A DNA stretch of 64,000 nucleotides from Roseococcus microcysteis (GCF_014764365.1 NZ_CP061718.1:1054001-1118000); one strand, 5' to 3'. Shown: positions 1 to 11,063, counted from the first letter of the stretch. Notes: generated by a model not told the origin, from the sequence alone. Made by a program: numbers and translations.

Positions 1-348
1 TGGGATCCGCCGCTGTTCCTGCACCTGCCGGTCTGGGCGATCCTGATGGGCCTGACCATGTTCGTGCAGCAGAAGCTGAACCCGCAGCCGCCCGACCCGA
101 TCCAGCAGAAGATCTTCGCCTGGCTGCCGGTGATCTTCACCTTCATGCTGGCGAGCTTCCCCGCGGGCCTGGTCATCTACTGGACCTGGAACAACCTGCT
201 CTCCATCGCGCAGCAGTGGTACATCATGCGGCTCGATGCGAAGGCCCAGGCGGCCAAGCCGCCCGCGCAAGGCGGCACCGGGGGCGCGCCCCCGCCCGCC
301 CCCAAGGGCGGCGGCAAGCTGGCCGGCCCGGCCGCGGCGAAGAAGTGA
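1..348 (+). CDS. yidC: Membrane protein insertase YidC, C-terminal fragment
   Basis: The 3' end of yidC; the reading frame is open from the first base, so the start lies outside the window. YidC inserts and folds inner-membrane proteins, alone or with SecYEG. About 115 codons remain, holding the last two membrane helices of the Oxa1/YidC core: the stretch from [17 protein letters not shown], then a helix ending in [16 protein letters not shown], the characteristic family ending. A Lys/Ala/Pro/Gly-rich cytoplasmic tail follows, typical of YidC C-termini. The stop overlaps the GTG start of yihA by four bases (GTGA), so the two are probably translationally coupled. The order yidC-yihA-argB is common in alphaproteobacteria, which supports the assignment. 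Confidence 0.95.
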   Translation, partial: WDPPLFLHLPVWAILMGLTMFVQQKLNPQPPDPIQQKIFAWLPVIFTFMLASFPAGLVIYWTWNNLLSIAQQWYIMRLDAKAQAAKPPAQGGTGGAPPPAPKGGGKLAGPAAAKK

Positions 349-1013
349 CGGAGCTTCCCGCCGGCGGCCTGCTGGAGGCGCGCGACGAGGAGGAGCGCGC
401 CGCCCTCATCGAGGCCGGACGCCTGCTCTTCGCCCGCCCCTGCACCTTCTTCACCGCCGCCCAGGCGCTGGACCACCTGCCCCCGCCGGATGGCGTGGAG
501 GTGGCGCTGGCCGGGCGCTCGAATGTCGGCAAGTCCTCGCTGATGAACGCGCTGACGGGGCAGAACGCCCTCGCCCGCGTCTCGCACACGCCCGGGCGCA
601 CCAAGCAGTTGAACTTCTTCACCATCGAGGGCCGCCTGACCCTGGTGGACATGCCGGGCTATGGCTTCGCCAAGGCCGCCAAGTCGGTGAAGGAGGATTG
701 GCAGGGCCTGATGTTCAACTTCCTGCGCGGCCGGCCCAATTTGCGGCGCGTGCTGCTGCTGCTGGACGCGCGCATCGAGACCAAGGCCTCGGACCACGCG
801 GTGATGGACCTGCTCGACAAGGCCGCCGTCGCCTTCCAGCTCGTGCTCACCAAGGCCGATGATGTGAAGCCCGCCGCACTGGCCGCCCGCCAGGCCGAGG
901 TGGAAGGCCTGGCGCGCAAGCACCCCGCCGGCCACCCGCTGGTGCTCACCACCAGCAGCCGCACCGGCCGCGGCATGGAAGAGCTGCGCGCGGAACTCGC
1001 CGCCCTCGCTTGA
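345..1013 (+). CDS. yihA: Ribosome biogenesis GTP-binding protein YihA/YsxC (EngB)
   Basis: A TrmE-Era-EngA-EngB-Septin family GTPase, known in other bacteria for large-subunit ribosome assembly. I start it at the GTG overlapping the yidC stop, giving 222 residues, the usual size; an upstream ATG in the same frame lies deep inside yidC and gives a non-homologous N-terminus. Visible motifs: P-loop GRSNVGKSS (residues 57-65), the [13 protein letters not shown] switch region (80-92), DMPG (102-105), TKAD (169-172) and a TSSRTGRG segment near 203-210 at the G5 position. It is followed after 51 bases by argB. Confidence 0.95.
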   Translation: MTELPAGGLLEARDEEERAALIEAGRLLFARPCTFFTAAQALDHLPPPDGVEVALAGRSNVGKSSLMNALTGQNALARVSHTPGRTKQLNFFTIEGRLTLVDMPGYGFAKAAKSVKEDWQGLMFNFLRGRPNLRRVLLLLDARIETKASDHAVMDLLDKAAVAFQLVLTKADDVKPAALAARQAEVEGLARKHPAGHPLVLTTSSRTGRGMEELRAELAALA

Positions 1014-1064
1014 CGGATCGCGCCCCGCGCCGGATAGCGCGGTCCAGGTTTCGAGGAATGCCAG

Positions 1065-1949
1065 ATGGCCGATGACGCGCTCACCCAGATGCAGACCCTG
1101 ATCGGCGCGCTGCCCTACCTGAAGCGCTATGACGACCAGATCGTCGTCGTGAAGTATGGCGGCCACGCCATGGGCGAGGAGCACGCCGCCGACCGCTTCG
1201 GCCGCGACATCGCGCTGCTGGAGCAGGTGGGCGTGAACCCCGTGGTGGTCCATGGCGGCGGGCCGCAGATCAACGCCATGCTGTCGCGGCTGGGTGTGAA
1301 GTCCACCTTCGTCCAGGGCCTGCGCGTGACCGATGCGCAGATGGTGGAGGTGGTCGAGATGGTCCTGGCCGGCACCGTCAACAAGCAGCTCGCTTCCGCC
1401 ATCACGCGGGCGGGCTGCATGGCCGTCGGCATCTCGGGCAAGGATGGCGGGCTGGTGCGCGCCCGCAAGGCCACGCGCACCATGAAGGACCCCGGCTCCA
1501 ACATCGAGCAGGTGCTGGACCTTGGCCTGGTGGGTGAGCCCGAGAGCGTGGACACCCGCGTCCTGGAATTGCTGATTGACGCCGACATCGTCCCCGTCAT
1601 CGCGCCCGTGGGCGTGGGGGCGGATGGGCAGACCTACAACATCAACGCCGACACCGTCTCGGGCGCCATCGCGGGGGCGCTGCGGGCCGAGCGCATGCTG
1701 ATGCTGACCGATGTCGCCGGCGTGATGGATGCGAACAAGAACTTCATCCCCGAGATGACGGTGGCCGAGGCCCGCGCCGGCATCGCGGCGGGCTGGATCG
1801 CGGGCGGCATGATCCCCAAGGTCGAGACCTGCATCCATGCGGTCGAGCAGGGGGTGAAGGGCGCCGTCATCCTGGATGGCCGCCTGCCCCACGCCGTGCT
1901 GCGCGAGCTGCTGACCGATGGCGGGGCCGGCACGCTGATCCGGCCCTGA
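1065..1949 (+). CDS. argB: Acetylglutamate kinase
   Basis: Phosphorylates N-acetyl-L-glutamate with ATP, the second step of arginine biosynthesis, in the cytoplasm. The 294-residue protein has the amino-acid-kinase fold: KYGGHAM (30-36) for nucleotide/phosphate binding, HGGGPQIN (63-70) for the acetylglutamate site, and a C-terminal [10 protein letters not shown] segment typical of ArgB. The N-terminal helix (residues 8-20, [14 protein letters not shown]) resembles the extra helix of arginine-inhibited, hexameric forms, so feedback inhibition by arginine is likely (inference). The ATG is preceded by GAGGA at about seven bases. No other arginine genes are nearby. Confidence 0.96.
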   Translation: MADDALTQMQTLIGALPYLKRYDDQIVVVKYGGHAMGEEHAADRFGRDIALLEQVGVNPVVVHGGGPQINAMLSRLGVKSTFVQGLRVTDAQMVEVVEMVLAGTVNKQLASAITRAGCMAVGISGKDGGLVRARKATRTMKDPGSNIEQVLDLGLVGEPESVDTRVLELLIDADIVPVIAPVGVGADGQTYNINADTVSGAIAGALRAERMLMLTDVAGVMDANKNFIPEMTVAEARAGIAAGWIAGGMIPKVETCIHAVEQGVKGAVILDGRLPHAVLRELLTDGGAGTLIRP

Positions 1950-2112
1950 GGGTGTTCGGGAAGGCTTAACCCGCGGCCGACATTCTGGCAGGGCATGGCC
2001 GCTATGGGGGTGGCCATCCCCTGGCGGCCGCCAGGCGCCGCAGGAACCAGATGTTGCACCGCCGACGCGCCAGACCGACGGAGCCTCGCGCCTTCGCCGG
2101 TGCTGGCGCCAC

Positions 2113-3206
2113 ATGATGCTTCCCGGCCTGTTGGAGGAACCTGGCTGGGCCCTGCGTGCGGTCGGCCTGGTTGCCGTCGGCGTAGCGCTGGGCGCGGGGC
2201 TGGCCTTGGCCTGGACGCGCCCCCAACCCCGGCGCCCCCCTCCTCCCCTGACTATCGTCCCGTCGTTGCGGGCTTCGAAAGCAGCCCGCACGCCTTGGCC
2301 CTGTGGGATGGGCAAGGGCGGCTGCTGCGCTGCAACAGCCGGTATGGCGCGCTCTTCACCGACCCGCCGCCTCCGCCAGGCCCCAAGCCGCAGCCACAGC
2401 CCGATGGGCGCTGGGTGCTGGCCAGTGCGGCGACGTTGCCAGGCGGCTTCCGCCTGGGTCTCTACAGCGAAGTGCCGCCCCCCGCGGCGCCGCCCCCGCC
2501 CGCGGCCGCACCCGTGCCCCTGTCCCCGCCGCCCACGGCACCCTGGCCCAGCGGGCGGCTTCGGCTGCTGGGAGTGGATGATTCGCCCGCCAACCTCTCC
2601 GTCCTGCGCGCGCTGCTCTCCAATACGGGCTTCACGCTGGAGACGGTGACGGATGGCCCCGCGGCGCTGGAGGCCCTCACCGCCGCCGCCGCCAACGGGC
2701 AACCCTTCGACGCCGTGCTGATGGATGTGGTGATGCCGGGCATGGACGGGCTGGAATGCACGCGCCGGATCCGCGCCCTGCCCGGGGCGCTGGGGCAGGT
2801 GCCGGTCATCCCCGTCACCGCCAGCAGCTTCCCCGAGGACATCGCCGCCTGCCACGCGGCCGGCATGACGGGCCATGTACCCAAACCCGTCGAGCGGGTG
2901 GGGCTGATGCGCGGCATCGTCCTCGCCCTCGGCCAGGGCGACCTGCCGGAGGAGGAGGCGCTGCGGCCACTCTTCCGGGGCGAACTCGCCACCCGCCTGC
3001 GCGAGCTGGACGCCGCCCTGGTGGACAACCTGCCCCTGCTTGGCCCCGTCCACGCCATCGCGGGCACTGTGGGCCATCTGGGCGGGGCGGGCTTCGTGGA
3101 AGAGGCCCGTGCCGCCATGCGCGCGCTGCGCGACAACCACCCAGACGCCCGCCGCCAAGTGGCCGAGCTGCTGGACCGCCTGCGCGCGGCCTATCCGGAG
3201 GGGTAG
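2113..3206 (+). CDS. PAS-like/receiver/HPt signalling protein, apparent frameshift
   Basis: Domains in order: one predicted membrane helix (WALRAVGLVAVGVALGAGLALAW, about residues 12-34), a short PAS-like segment (ESSPHALALWDGQGRLLRCNSRYGAL), a Pro-rich linker, a receiver domain with the phospho-acceptor in VLMDVVMPGMDG and a conserved late lysine in PKPVERV, and a C-terminal HPt-like domain whose histidine sits in GPVHAIAGTVGHLGGAG. No HisKA or ATPase domain is present. The membrane helix and the rest lie in different frames; they join into WTRPQPRRPPSSPDYRP if one C is added to the C6 run at 2235-2240. Read as given, the downstream frame stays open back to an ATG at 1995, but that extension looks non-coding. 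Function is inferred as a phosphorelay intermediate. A similar receiver-HPt arrangement occurs at 42064-42819. Confidence 0.75.
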
Positions 3207-3236
3207 GTGGCGTGGGGCTGACCCCGTTCGATTCAG

Positions 3237-3312
3237 TGGGTATTCGGAGGGAGGGGCATGTTGTGCACTGGATCACGCGCGCGCCCGTGACGCCCCTCCC
3301 TCTGAATACCCA
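3237..3312. repeat. Long imperfect palindrome, dispersed repeat copy A
   Basis: Two 21-base arms (3237-3257 and 3292-3312) are inverted repeats matching at 20 of 21 positions and enclose a 34-base centre. Bases 3248-3286 match 63962-64000 at the far end of the window at 32 of 39 positions without gaps, so this belongs to a dispersed family. It lies between the converging ends of the receiver-HPt gene and tspO. No open frame of note lies inside and no clear target-site duplication flanks it. Confidence 0.75.
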
Positions 3313-3358
3313 TTAAGTCAAAAGGGTTCCGAGGGCCTGGGCCCTCGGCGGGAGCGGT

Positions 3359-3383
3359 CCGGGGAGGGCGGCGCCCTCCCCGG
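3359..3383. other. Strong GC hairpin between convergent genes
   Basis: A perfect 11-bp stem, CCGGGGAGGGC (3359-3369) against its complement (3373-3383), with a three-base loop. A smaller hairpin, GAGGGCC/GGCCCTC, lies at about 3331-3346. No T-run follows on either strand, so a classical terminator is not shown; its position between convergent genes suggests a transcript-end structure or REP-like element. Confidence 0.5.
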
Positions 3384-3410
3384 GGCGCCCCCACATCACC
3401 CACCCCCGGC

Positions 3411-3875
3411 TCAGGCCGGGCGGGGACCGTTCAGTCGCCACATGGTGAGGTTCAGGATGCCGGCGAAGCTCACCCAGGCCAGATAGGGCACGAACAGCCA
3501 GGCGGCGGCGGCGCTGATGGGCGCGAACAGGGCAATGCAGACAGCAATGCTCACCCAGAGCGCGCAGAGGTCCCAGAAGGCGAGGTCCGGCCGGCGCATC
3601 CCGAAGAACAGCGCGGACCAGGCGAAGTTCAGCACGAGCTGCACGCCATAGACCGCCAGCGCCAACCCAAACCCCACCTCCCGCCACACCAGCCAGCCGG
3701 CCACGGCGATGCAGCAGAACAACACCCCCCAGGCCGGGCCGAACAGCCAGTTGGGCGGGCGCCACCAGGGCTTGCGCAGCCCCTCATACCAGGCGCCGGG
3801 CGAGAAGATGGCGCCCGAGGCCGCGGTGGCGAAGCAGGCGGCGAAGAAGCCCAGCAGGGGAAGCCAATCGCTCAT
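3411..3875 (-). CDS. tspO: TspO/MBR (translocator protein) family membrane protein
   Basis: A five-helix membrane protein of the TspO/peripheral benzodiazepine receptor family, known to bind porphyrins and, in photosynthetic alphaproteobacteria, to affect tetrapyrrole-linked gene expression. The 154 residues carry the family's landmarks: an early KPWWRPPNWLFGPAWGVLF segment (the WxPP-F-P-W signature), NFAWSALFFGMRRPDLAF in the middle, and VPYLAWVSFAGILNLTMWRLN near the end. Its ATG overlaps the folP stop (ATGA), making it the last gene of the long minus-strand run. The physiological ligand here cannot be read from sequence. Confidence 0.93.
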   Translation of the reverse strand: MSDWLPLLGFFAACFATAASGAIFSPGAWYEGLRKPWWRPPNWLFGPAWGVLFCCIAVAGWLVWREVGFGLALAVYGVQLVLNFAWSALFFGMRRPDLAFWDLCALWVSIAVCIALFAPISAAAAWLFVPYLAWVSFAGILNLTMWRLNGPRPA

Positions 3876-4876
3876 TCGGTCCAGCCCATGGTCACGGCCT
3901 CCTGGATTTTCAGTGCCTCGACGGTGGCGCCCACATCATGCACCCGCAGGATATGGGCCCCGCGCCGCGCCGCCTCCAGGGCCAGGGCGACACTTCCCGC
4001 CACGCGGCGGGAAGGCTCGACCACGCCGGTGATGCGCCCGATGAAACCCTTGCGCGAGGCCCCCACCAGAATGGTGCAGCCCAAGGCGGCCAGAAGCGGC
4101 AGTCGCGCCACGAGGTCCAGATTGTCCCGCACCCGCTTGCCGAAGCCGATGCCGGGGTCCACCGCGATGCGCGCGCGGGGAATCCCCGCCGCCTCGCAGG
4201 CGGCGATGCGGGCGGCCAGATGCGCGGCCACCTCGCGCGCGGCGTCCGTGTAGGCGACGCCCTGCTGCATGGTGCGCGGGTCGAGCGTCCGCATGTGCAT
4301 CAGCACCACCGGGCAGCCGGCGGCGGCGACGGTGGCGAGGCTCTCCGGGTCATGCGCCAGCGCGCTGACATCGTTCACGATGCTGGCCCCGGCGGCGAGT
4401 GCGGCACCCATGGTGGCGGCGTGGCGCGTATCCACGCTGACAGGCCCGCCCGGCGCCAGGGCGGCGATGACCGGCAGGATGCGCGCCTGCTCCTCCTCGG
4501 GTGTCACGGGGGCGGCGCCGGGGCGGGTGCTCTCGCCCCCCACATCCAGGATGTCCGCGCCCTCGGCCCGCAGGGCATGGCCGTGGGCGATGGCGGCCGC
4601 GTGCGCCGCGCGCCCATCCCCCGAAAAGCTGTCCGGCGTGCAGTTGACGATGCCCATGACCAGCGGCCGAAAGCGGTGGCGCGCAAGGCCGGCGAAGGGC
4701 GGCGGCGAGGTGGTCATCGCGGCGGGTGCCGCGGCCAGCGGCAGGGGCGCGCCGGCGTGGTCGCGCAGCCCCGTGAAGGCAAAGGGCCCGCCCTGCAATG
4801 GCAGGGCGAGCCCCTCACGGATCGCCGCCTCCGCCGCCGGCCCGTCGAGCAGGCCGTGCGGCTCGATCAGCGTCAA
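3872..4876 (-). CDS. folP: Dihydropteroate synthase
   Basis: Condenses para-aminobenzoate with hydroxymethyl-dihydropterin diphosphate in folate synthesis; target of sulfonamides. The catalytic TIM barrel starts near residue 70 with VMGIVNCTPDSFSGDGR, followed by DILDVGGESTRPGA, VSVDTRHA, IVNDVSALA, VVLMHMR, IAVDPGIGFGKR and LVGASRKGFIG, all family signatures. The roughly 65-residue N-terminal extension before the barrel is longer than in the E. coli enzyme; similar extensions occur in some alphaproteobacteria. It starts two bases after the ftsH stop, the same ftsH-folP adjacency known from E. coli, and overlaps tspO by four bases. Confidence 0.96.
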   Translation of the reverse strand: MTLIEPHGLLDGPAAEAAIREGLALPLQGGPFAFTGLRDHAGAPLPLAAAPAAMTTSPPPFAGLARHRFRPLVMGIVNCTPDSFSGDGRAAHAAAIAHGHALRAEGADILDVGGESTRPGAAPVTPEEEQARILPVIAALAPGGPVSVDTRHAATMGAALAAGASIVNDVSALAHDPESLATVAAAGCPVVLMHMRTLDPRTMQQGVAYTDAAREVAAHLAARIAACEAAGIPRARIAVDPGIGFGKRVRDNLDLVARLPLLAALGCTILVGASRKGFIGRITGVVEPSRRVAGSVALALEAARRGAHILRVHDVGATVEALKIQEAVTMGWTE

Positions 4877-4878
4877 AC

Positions 4879-6816
<1,938 letters not shown>

Positions 6817-6896
6817 TCCCCTTCACCGGCGACCCTGGCCGGCTCGTCCTAGAGATAGTGTCTACGCCTGGTTCGGAAATGGCCGCCGGGAAAAAC

Positions 6897-8047
6897 TCAA
6901 CCCGCAAGCGGCCCGCCGAGGGGCGTGAAGCGCGCGGCGGACAAGCCCGCGCGCAACGTCTCACGGTAGGGGAGATGGGCGGCCTTGGCCAGCATTGCAT
7001 CCCCCCGCGCAGGACGGGAAGTGCCGCGAGGGCGAGGCTCGGCAAATGGCGGTGGCGGGCGCGCAGCCGTGCCGCCACGGCCGGGCCCAGGGCGGCCACC
7101 TGCGCATCTTCCAGGAAGGGGTCGCGGGGGAGGCGGAACCTCCCATCCCACAACGCGCCGGGCCGGGCCGGGATGGTGTGGGCGGTGGCCTCACGCGCCA
7201 GCCAGCCACCCCGCCAGACGCACCCGCCCAGGCTGCCCTGGCCCGCCACCAGCAGCCGCGCCACGGCGTCGGGGGAAGGCGCGTGCGGCCGCCCACCCAC
7301 CATCCGCACCAGGGCGGCCAGCAGGGCGCGGGCCGTGGCATCCCGGCCCAGGGCCGCGCGGTCGAGGAAGGCACAGCCCTCGGGCAGCAGGCGCAGGCAG
7401 GTCGCGGCGCGCGCCCGCACCGCCGCCTCCTCGCGCGCGCGCCGGGCGGAAAAGGCGGGGGCGGCAGCCAACAGGGCCTCCAGCGCGCCCACCTGCCGCA
7501 GCCGGGCACGGGCGAAGCGGGGGTCGGCATTGGAAGGATCGGTCACCGGACGCAGCCCCGCCGCCGCGCAGGTGGCGGCCAGCCGCGCTGGCGGCACGTC
7601 CAGCAAGGGCCGCAGCAGCAGGGCCTCGGCCGCCACGGAGAGCGGCGCCATGCCCGCGAGCCCACGCGCGCCACTCCCACGAAGGGCACGGAAGGCGATG
7701 GTCTCGGCCTGGTCGCGCGCGTGGTGGCCCAGCAGCAGATGGACGGCGCCGGCCGCGTGGCAGGCCTCCAGCAGCGCCGCCCGCCGCGCGGCCCGGGCGC
7801 GTTCCTGCAAGCCCGCGCCGCCCGGCAAGGACAGCGCCAGCACCCGCGCCGCGATGCCGTGTTCCGCCAGCTGCGCCGCGACGCCGGCCGCCTCGGCGGC
7901 GCTTTCCGGTCGCAGCCCATGGTCCACGATGAAGGCCACCGCCTTCCCGCCAGCCCAGCGATGGGCGAGCCAGGTCAGCGCCAGCGAATCCGGCCCGCCC
8001 GAGCAGGCGATGGCGATGGGAAAGACGAAGGGGCCGAGCGGCGCCAT
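6897..8047 (-). CDS. tilS: tRNA(Ile)-lysidine synthase TilS, apparent frameshift
   Basis: Converts C34 of the CAU-anticodon tRNA-Ile to lysidine so that it reads AUA codons. The PP-loop SGGPDS lies at residues 16-21 from the ATG, followed by IVDHGLR, LLGHHARDQAET and the RPLLD segment. As given, the frame leaves the family sequence after LPVLRGG and would run about 190 codons into ftsH (to 6320). Adding one base to the C6 run at 7001-7006 restores LRGGDAMLAKAAHLPY and a normal ending (TPLGGPLAG) at 6897. Conserved-looking residues (AEPIGAAEFAARM) extend upstream of the ATG, and the only start-like codon there is CTG at 8095, overlapping the cpoB stop. The tRNA substrate is probably the gene at 24221-24294. 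Confidence 0.88.
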
Positions 8048-8091
8048 CCGCGCGGCGAATTCCGCCGCGCCGATGGGCTCGGCCGGGGCCG

Positions 8092-8931
8092 TCAGCGGCA
8101 GCCGGCCCGCTGGCGCGCGGCCGCCGCCTGTTCGGAGAGCGGCGGGCGCAGGTTCGGGAACTGGCTGCGCAAGTCGTTCAGCGTGTCGCAGGCCTCGCGC
8201 CGGCTGTTCAGCGCGGTGAAGGAATTGGCGAGGCCGAGCAGCGCCTCGGGGGCGCGGGGGCCGGTGCGGGCGCGCACATAGGCCTCATTGTAGGCGATGG
8301 CCGCATTGGCGTGGTCACGCCGGCCGGACAACGCCTCGGCCAGCAGCAGCTGCGCCGCCACCTGCTGCGGCGCGGCGCGGCTCGCGATCACCTCGCGCGC
8401 GGCGGCCTCGGCGGTGGCGAAGTCACGACGCGCGAGCGCCGTCTGGCCTTCCTGCAACGCGCGCTCCGGCGTGCGGGGCGGACGGGCGGCCGGCTCGGCC
8501 GCGGCGGGTGCCGGCGCGGAGGGACGGGCGGGTGCGGCCGCCGGCGGGGCCGCGGCGGGCGCGCCCTGCTGGCTGAAGCGGAACTCCATGTCGCCCTGGA
8601 GCTTCTCCAGGTCCTCGCGCAGGCGGGTGTTCTGGTTTTCCAGCACATCGGTGCGGCCGCGCAGGCGGCGCACCTCCTCCTCCAGCACGTTCACCCGGTC
8701 GAGCAGCCGGGCCACGAGATCATTGGCGGAGCCCGTCATGGGCGGGGCCATGGAGGGCCCGGCCATCGGCGGGGCCGCCCCACGGCCACGCAGGGCCTGC
8801 TCCATCTCCTGCCGCAACTGCAGGATCTGGTTTTGCAGCGCGATCCCCTCGCGGCTTTCCATTTGCGCGGCCGCCGGCCCGGCCAGGAGGGTCAACCCCA
8901 GGATGAAGGTGGCGGCCACGCGCATGGTCAT
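8092..8931 (-). CDS. cpoB: Tol-Pal system protein CpoB/YbgF
   Basis: A periplasmic protein that coordinates peptidoglycan synthesis with Tol-driven outer-membrane constriction. The 279 residues show a signal peptide (hydrophobic 5-18, cleavage after AAAQ near 23), a coiled-coil segment (about 70-120, VARLLDRVNVLEEEVRRL onward), an Ala/Pro linker and C-terminal TPR repeats (about 165-265). There is an alternative ATG two codons in. It follows pal by two bases and precedes tilS, the usual end of the tol-pal operon. Confidence 0.92.
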   Translation of the reverse strand: MTMRVAATFILGLTLLAGPAAAQMESREGIALQNQILQLRQEMEQALRGRGAAPPMAGPSMAPPMTGSANDLVARLLDRVNVLEEEVRRLRGRTDVLENQNTRLREDLEKLQGDMEFRFSQQGAPAAAPPAAAPARPSAPAPAAAEPAARPPRTPERALQEGQTALARRDFATAEAAAREVIASRAAPQQVAAQLLLAEALSGRRDHANAAIAYNEAYVRARTGPRAPEALLGLANSFTALNSRREACDTLNDLRSQFPNLRPPLSEQAAAARQRAGCR

Positions 8932-8933
8932 GC

Positions 8934-9413
8934 TCAGCGCACCACGGTCACGGCGCGGCGGTTCTGCGCCCAGGCGTCCTCATTGGAGCCCAGCGCCTCC
9001 GGACGGTCCTTGCCGTAGCTGATGGTCTGGATGCGCGCGGGGGCGACGCCGCCGGCCACCAGCACGTCACGGGCGGAATTGGCGCGGCGCTGGCCGAGCG
9101 CCAGGTTGTACTCGCGCGTGCCGCGCTCGTCCGCATGACCTTCCACGGTCACCTGCACGGCGGCGTTCTGCTGCATCCAGGCCGCCTGGCGGTCCAGCAC
9201 GGTGCGCTGGTCGGCGCGGATGGTGCTGCGGTCGGTGTCGAAGAACACGCGATCGCCCACATTGGCGACGAGATCCTCCTGGCTGCCCGGGCGGATCTGG
9301 CCGGCGCCGCCGGCACCCGCACCGGCCGTCACGGCGGCCTGTTCGGTGTTCGAACAGGCCACCAGAAGGCCGGTGGCGGCCATCAGGGAGAGAAGGGTCT
9401 TGGCGGTGGACAT
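8934..9413 (-). CDS. pal: Peptidoglycan-associated lipoprotein Pal
   Basis: Outer-membrane lipoprotein that binds peptidoglycan and the Tol proteins. I start at the second of two adjacent ATGs (9413), six bases after AGGAG; the first (9416) would leave only three. The 159 residues carry a lipoprotein signal with lipobox LVAC (Cys20) and an OmpA-like domain with the diagnostic VEGHADERGTREYNLALGQRRA segment and conserved NRRAVTVVR ending. A 170-base gap separates it from the tolB stop, large for this run, and contains a hairpin. Confidence 0.96.
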   Translation of the reverse strand: MSTAKTLLSLMAATGLLVACSNTEQAAVTAGAGAGGAGQIRPGSQEDLVANVGDRVFFDTDRSTIRADQRTVLDRQAAWMQQNAAVQVTVEGHADERGTREYNLALGQRRANSARDVLVAGGVAPARIQTISYGKDRPEALGSNEDAWAQNRRAVTVVR

Positions 9414-9452
9414 CATGAACTCCTGTCTAGCAGCGCGGGGCTGCGCCACGCA

Positions 9453-9472
9453 CCCCCGGACCATCCCGGGGG
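9453..9472. other. GC hairpin between tolB and pal
   Basis: A 7-bp perfect stem CCCCCGG/CCGGGGG with a six-base loop in the 170-base gap upstream of pal. No T-run follows. It could set differential pal expression by pausing or RNA processing, or be incidental in GC-rich DNA. Confidence 0.35.
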
Positions 9473-9583
9473 CGGCGGCAGAAATGCGCGGCAACCTCTA
9501 ATCAATCGTGGCCAGTGGTGCGCGGGCGTGGCGCAAACATGGCGGGAAGACGGCAGCGTGCCGCGATTGTGTAACCATTGGTG

Positions 9584-10951
9584 TCAGCTCAGCAGCGGCG
9601 ACCAGGAGGGATCGGTCGCGTCATTGGGCGTCACCACCTGGCGCTCGTTGAAGCCGGCGATGTCAATGGAGGAGATGCGCGCCGAGAAGCCCGCGCCGCG
9701 CGCGTCACGCGCCGGCGTCTCGCGGTAGAACATCAGCACGCGGCCATTGGGGGCGAAGGTGGGGCTTTCCATGGCCCAGCCCTCGCTCAGGATGCGCTCG
9801 CCCGAACCGTCGGGCCGCATCACGCCGATGGCGAACTGCCCGCGCCCGATGCGCGTGAAGGCGATCAGGTCCCCGCGGGGCGACCACACGGGCGTGGCAT
9901 AGCGGCCATTGCCGAAGCTGATGCGCCGCACGCCGCCGCCATTGGCGTCCATGACGTAGAGCTGCTGGTCCCCGCCGCGATCCGAGTTGAACACGATCTG
10001 CTGCCCGTCGGGCGAGAAGCAGGGCGACACGTCCAGCCCCGCGGCGTTGGTCAGCTGCCGCTCCCGCCGCGAGGCCAGATCCACCACGAAGATGGAGGCA
10101 TCGCCGCCCCGGATCGCGGACAGGATCACCGACCGCCCATCGGGCGAGAAGCGCGGGCTCAGCGTCATGCCGCCGAAATTGCCCAGCACCTCCTGCCGCC
10201 CGGTCTGGAGGTTGAACAGGTACACCCGCGGCTCATTCCGCAGATAGGACATGAAGGCGATCTGCGTCGCGTTCGGGTGGAAGCGCGGCGTCAGGGCCTG
10301 GAACTGGCCATCCGTCAGGAAGCGGTGGTTCTCGCCATCCTGGTCCATGATGGCGAGGCGCCGGGTGCGACGGTCGCGCGGCCCGCTTTCGCTCACATAG
10401 GCGACGCGGGTGTTGAAATACCCGTCCTCGCCCAGGAGCCGCTTGTAGATATCATCCGAGATGATGTGCGCGATCTGCCGCCAGTTGGAGGCGGTGGCGT
10501 TGTAGGCAGTGCCCAGCGCCTGCTGCTCGGGCAGGATGTCCCACAGGCGGAACTCCACCCGCAGACGGTCACCCGACAGCTCCACCCGGCCCGTGGTCAG
10601 CGCCACGGCGCCCAGCACGCGCCAGTCCTGGAAACGCGGCGCCTGGGCGGCGGCCTCGGGCGTCTGGATGAAGGCCGCGCGCTCGATCGGCCGGAACAGG
10701 CCGGAGCTGCGCAGATTGTTCACGATGACGCGGGCGATGTTCTGCCCCATGCGCTGCGCGTCCGGCCCCGCGCCCGCCATGTCCGGCACGGCGATGGGAA
10801 TGGGCTCGGTGCGGGCGCGCGTGATGTCGATCACGGTGCCGCCCGTCCCCTGCGCCGCGGCGGGCAGCGGCGTGGACCAGATGCCTGGGGCCACCAGCGT
10901 GGCGGCCGCGCTGGCGAAGAGGGCACGGCGATGGATGGCGGGTGTCTTCAC
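9584..10951 (-). CDS. tolB: Tol-Pal system beta-propeller protein TolB
   Basis: Periplasmic protein linking TolA and Pal. The GTG at 10951 is preferred: it gives 455 residues beginning with a basic signal peptide ([18 protein letters not shown], cleavage near PAAAQ), whereas the open frame extends upstream to 11227 only as a shadow of tolA. An N-terminal alpha/beta domain is followed by a six-bladed WD/PD40 propeller with repeated FSPDG/SPDGQ-type motifs ([40 protein letters not shown]). The paired arginines in the signal region (HRRALFAS) raise the possibility of Tat export, not certain. A 112-base spacer lies after tolA. Confidence 0.95.
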   Translation of the reverse strand: MKTPAIHRRALFASAAATLVAPGIWSTPLPAAAQGTGGTVIDITRARTEPIPIAVPDMAGAGPDAQRMGQNIARVIVNNLRSSGLFRPIERAAFIQTPEAAAQAPRFQDWRVLGAVALTTGRVELSGDRLRVEFRLWDILPEQQALGTAYNATASNWRQIAHIISDDIYKRLLGEDGYFNTRVAYVSESGPRDRRTRRLAIMDQDGENHRFLTDGQFQALTPRFHPNATQIAFMSYLRNEPRVYLFNLQTGRQEVLGNFGGMTLSPRFSPDGRSVILSAIRGGDASIFVVDLASRRERQLTNAAGLDVSPCFSPDGQQIVFNSDRGGDQQLYVMDANGGGVRRISFGNGRYATPVWSPRGDLIAFTRIGRGQFAIGVMRPDGSGERILSEGWAMESPTFAPNGRVLMFYRETPARDARGAGFSARISSIDIAGFNERQVVTPNDATDPSWSPLLS

Positions 10952-11063
10952 CGGGACGGAACTCCAACCGCATTGATACTCCGCCCGCACTTCGGCCGGT
11001 CCAGGGCATGGGTCAAGGGGCGCGACTGTAACGCTTTCACGCAGACCCGGTTGCGGGCGCGCG

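Noticed and set aside
1995-2112. Upstream extension of the receiver-HPt gene to ATG 1995
   Set aside because: The encoded residues have no domain character, while a membrane helix in the alternate frame from 2113 is convincing.
177-3158. 993-codon open frame on the minus strand opposite yidC-yihA-argB
   Set aside because: Composition is a shadow of the GC-biased third positions of the plus-strand genes; no recognisable domains, and three well-supported genes lie opposite.
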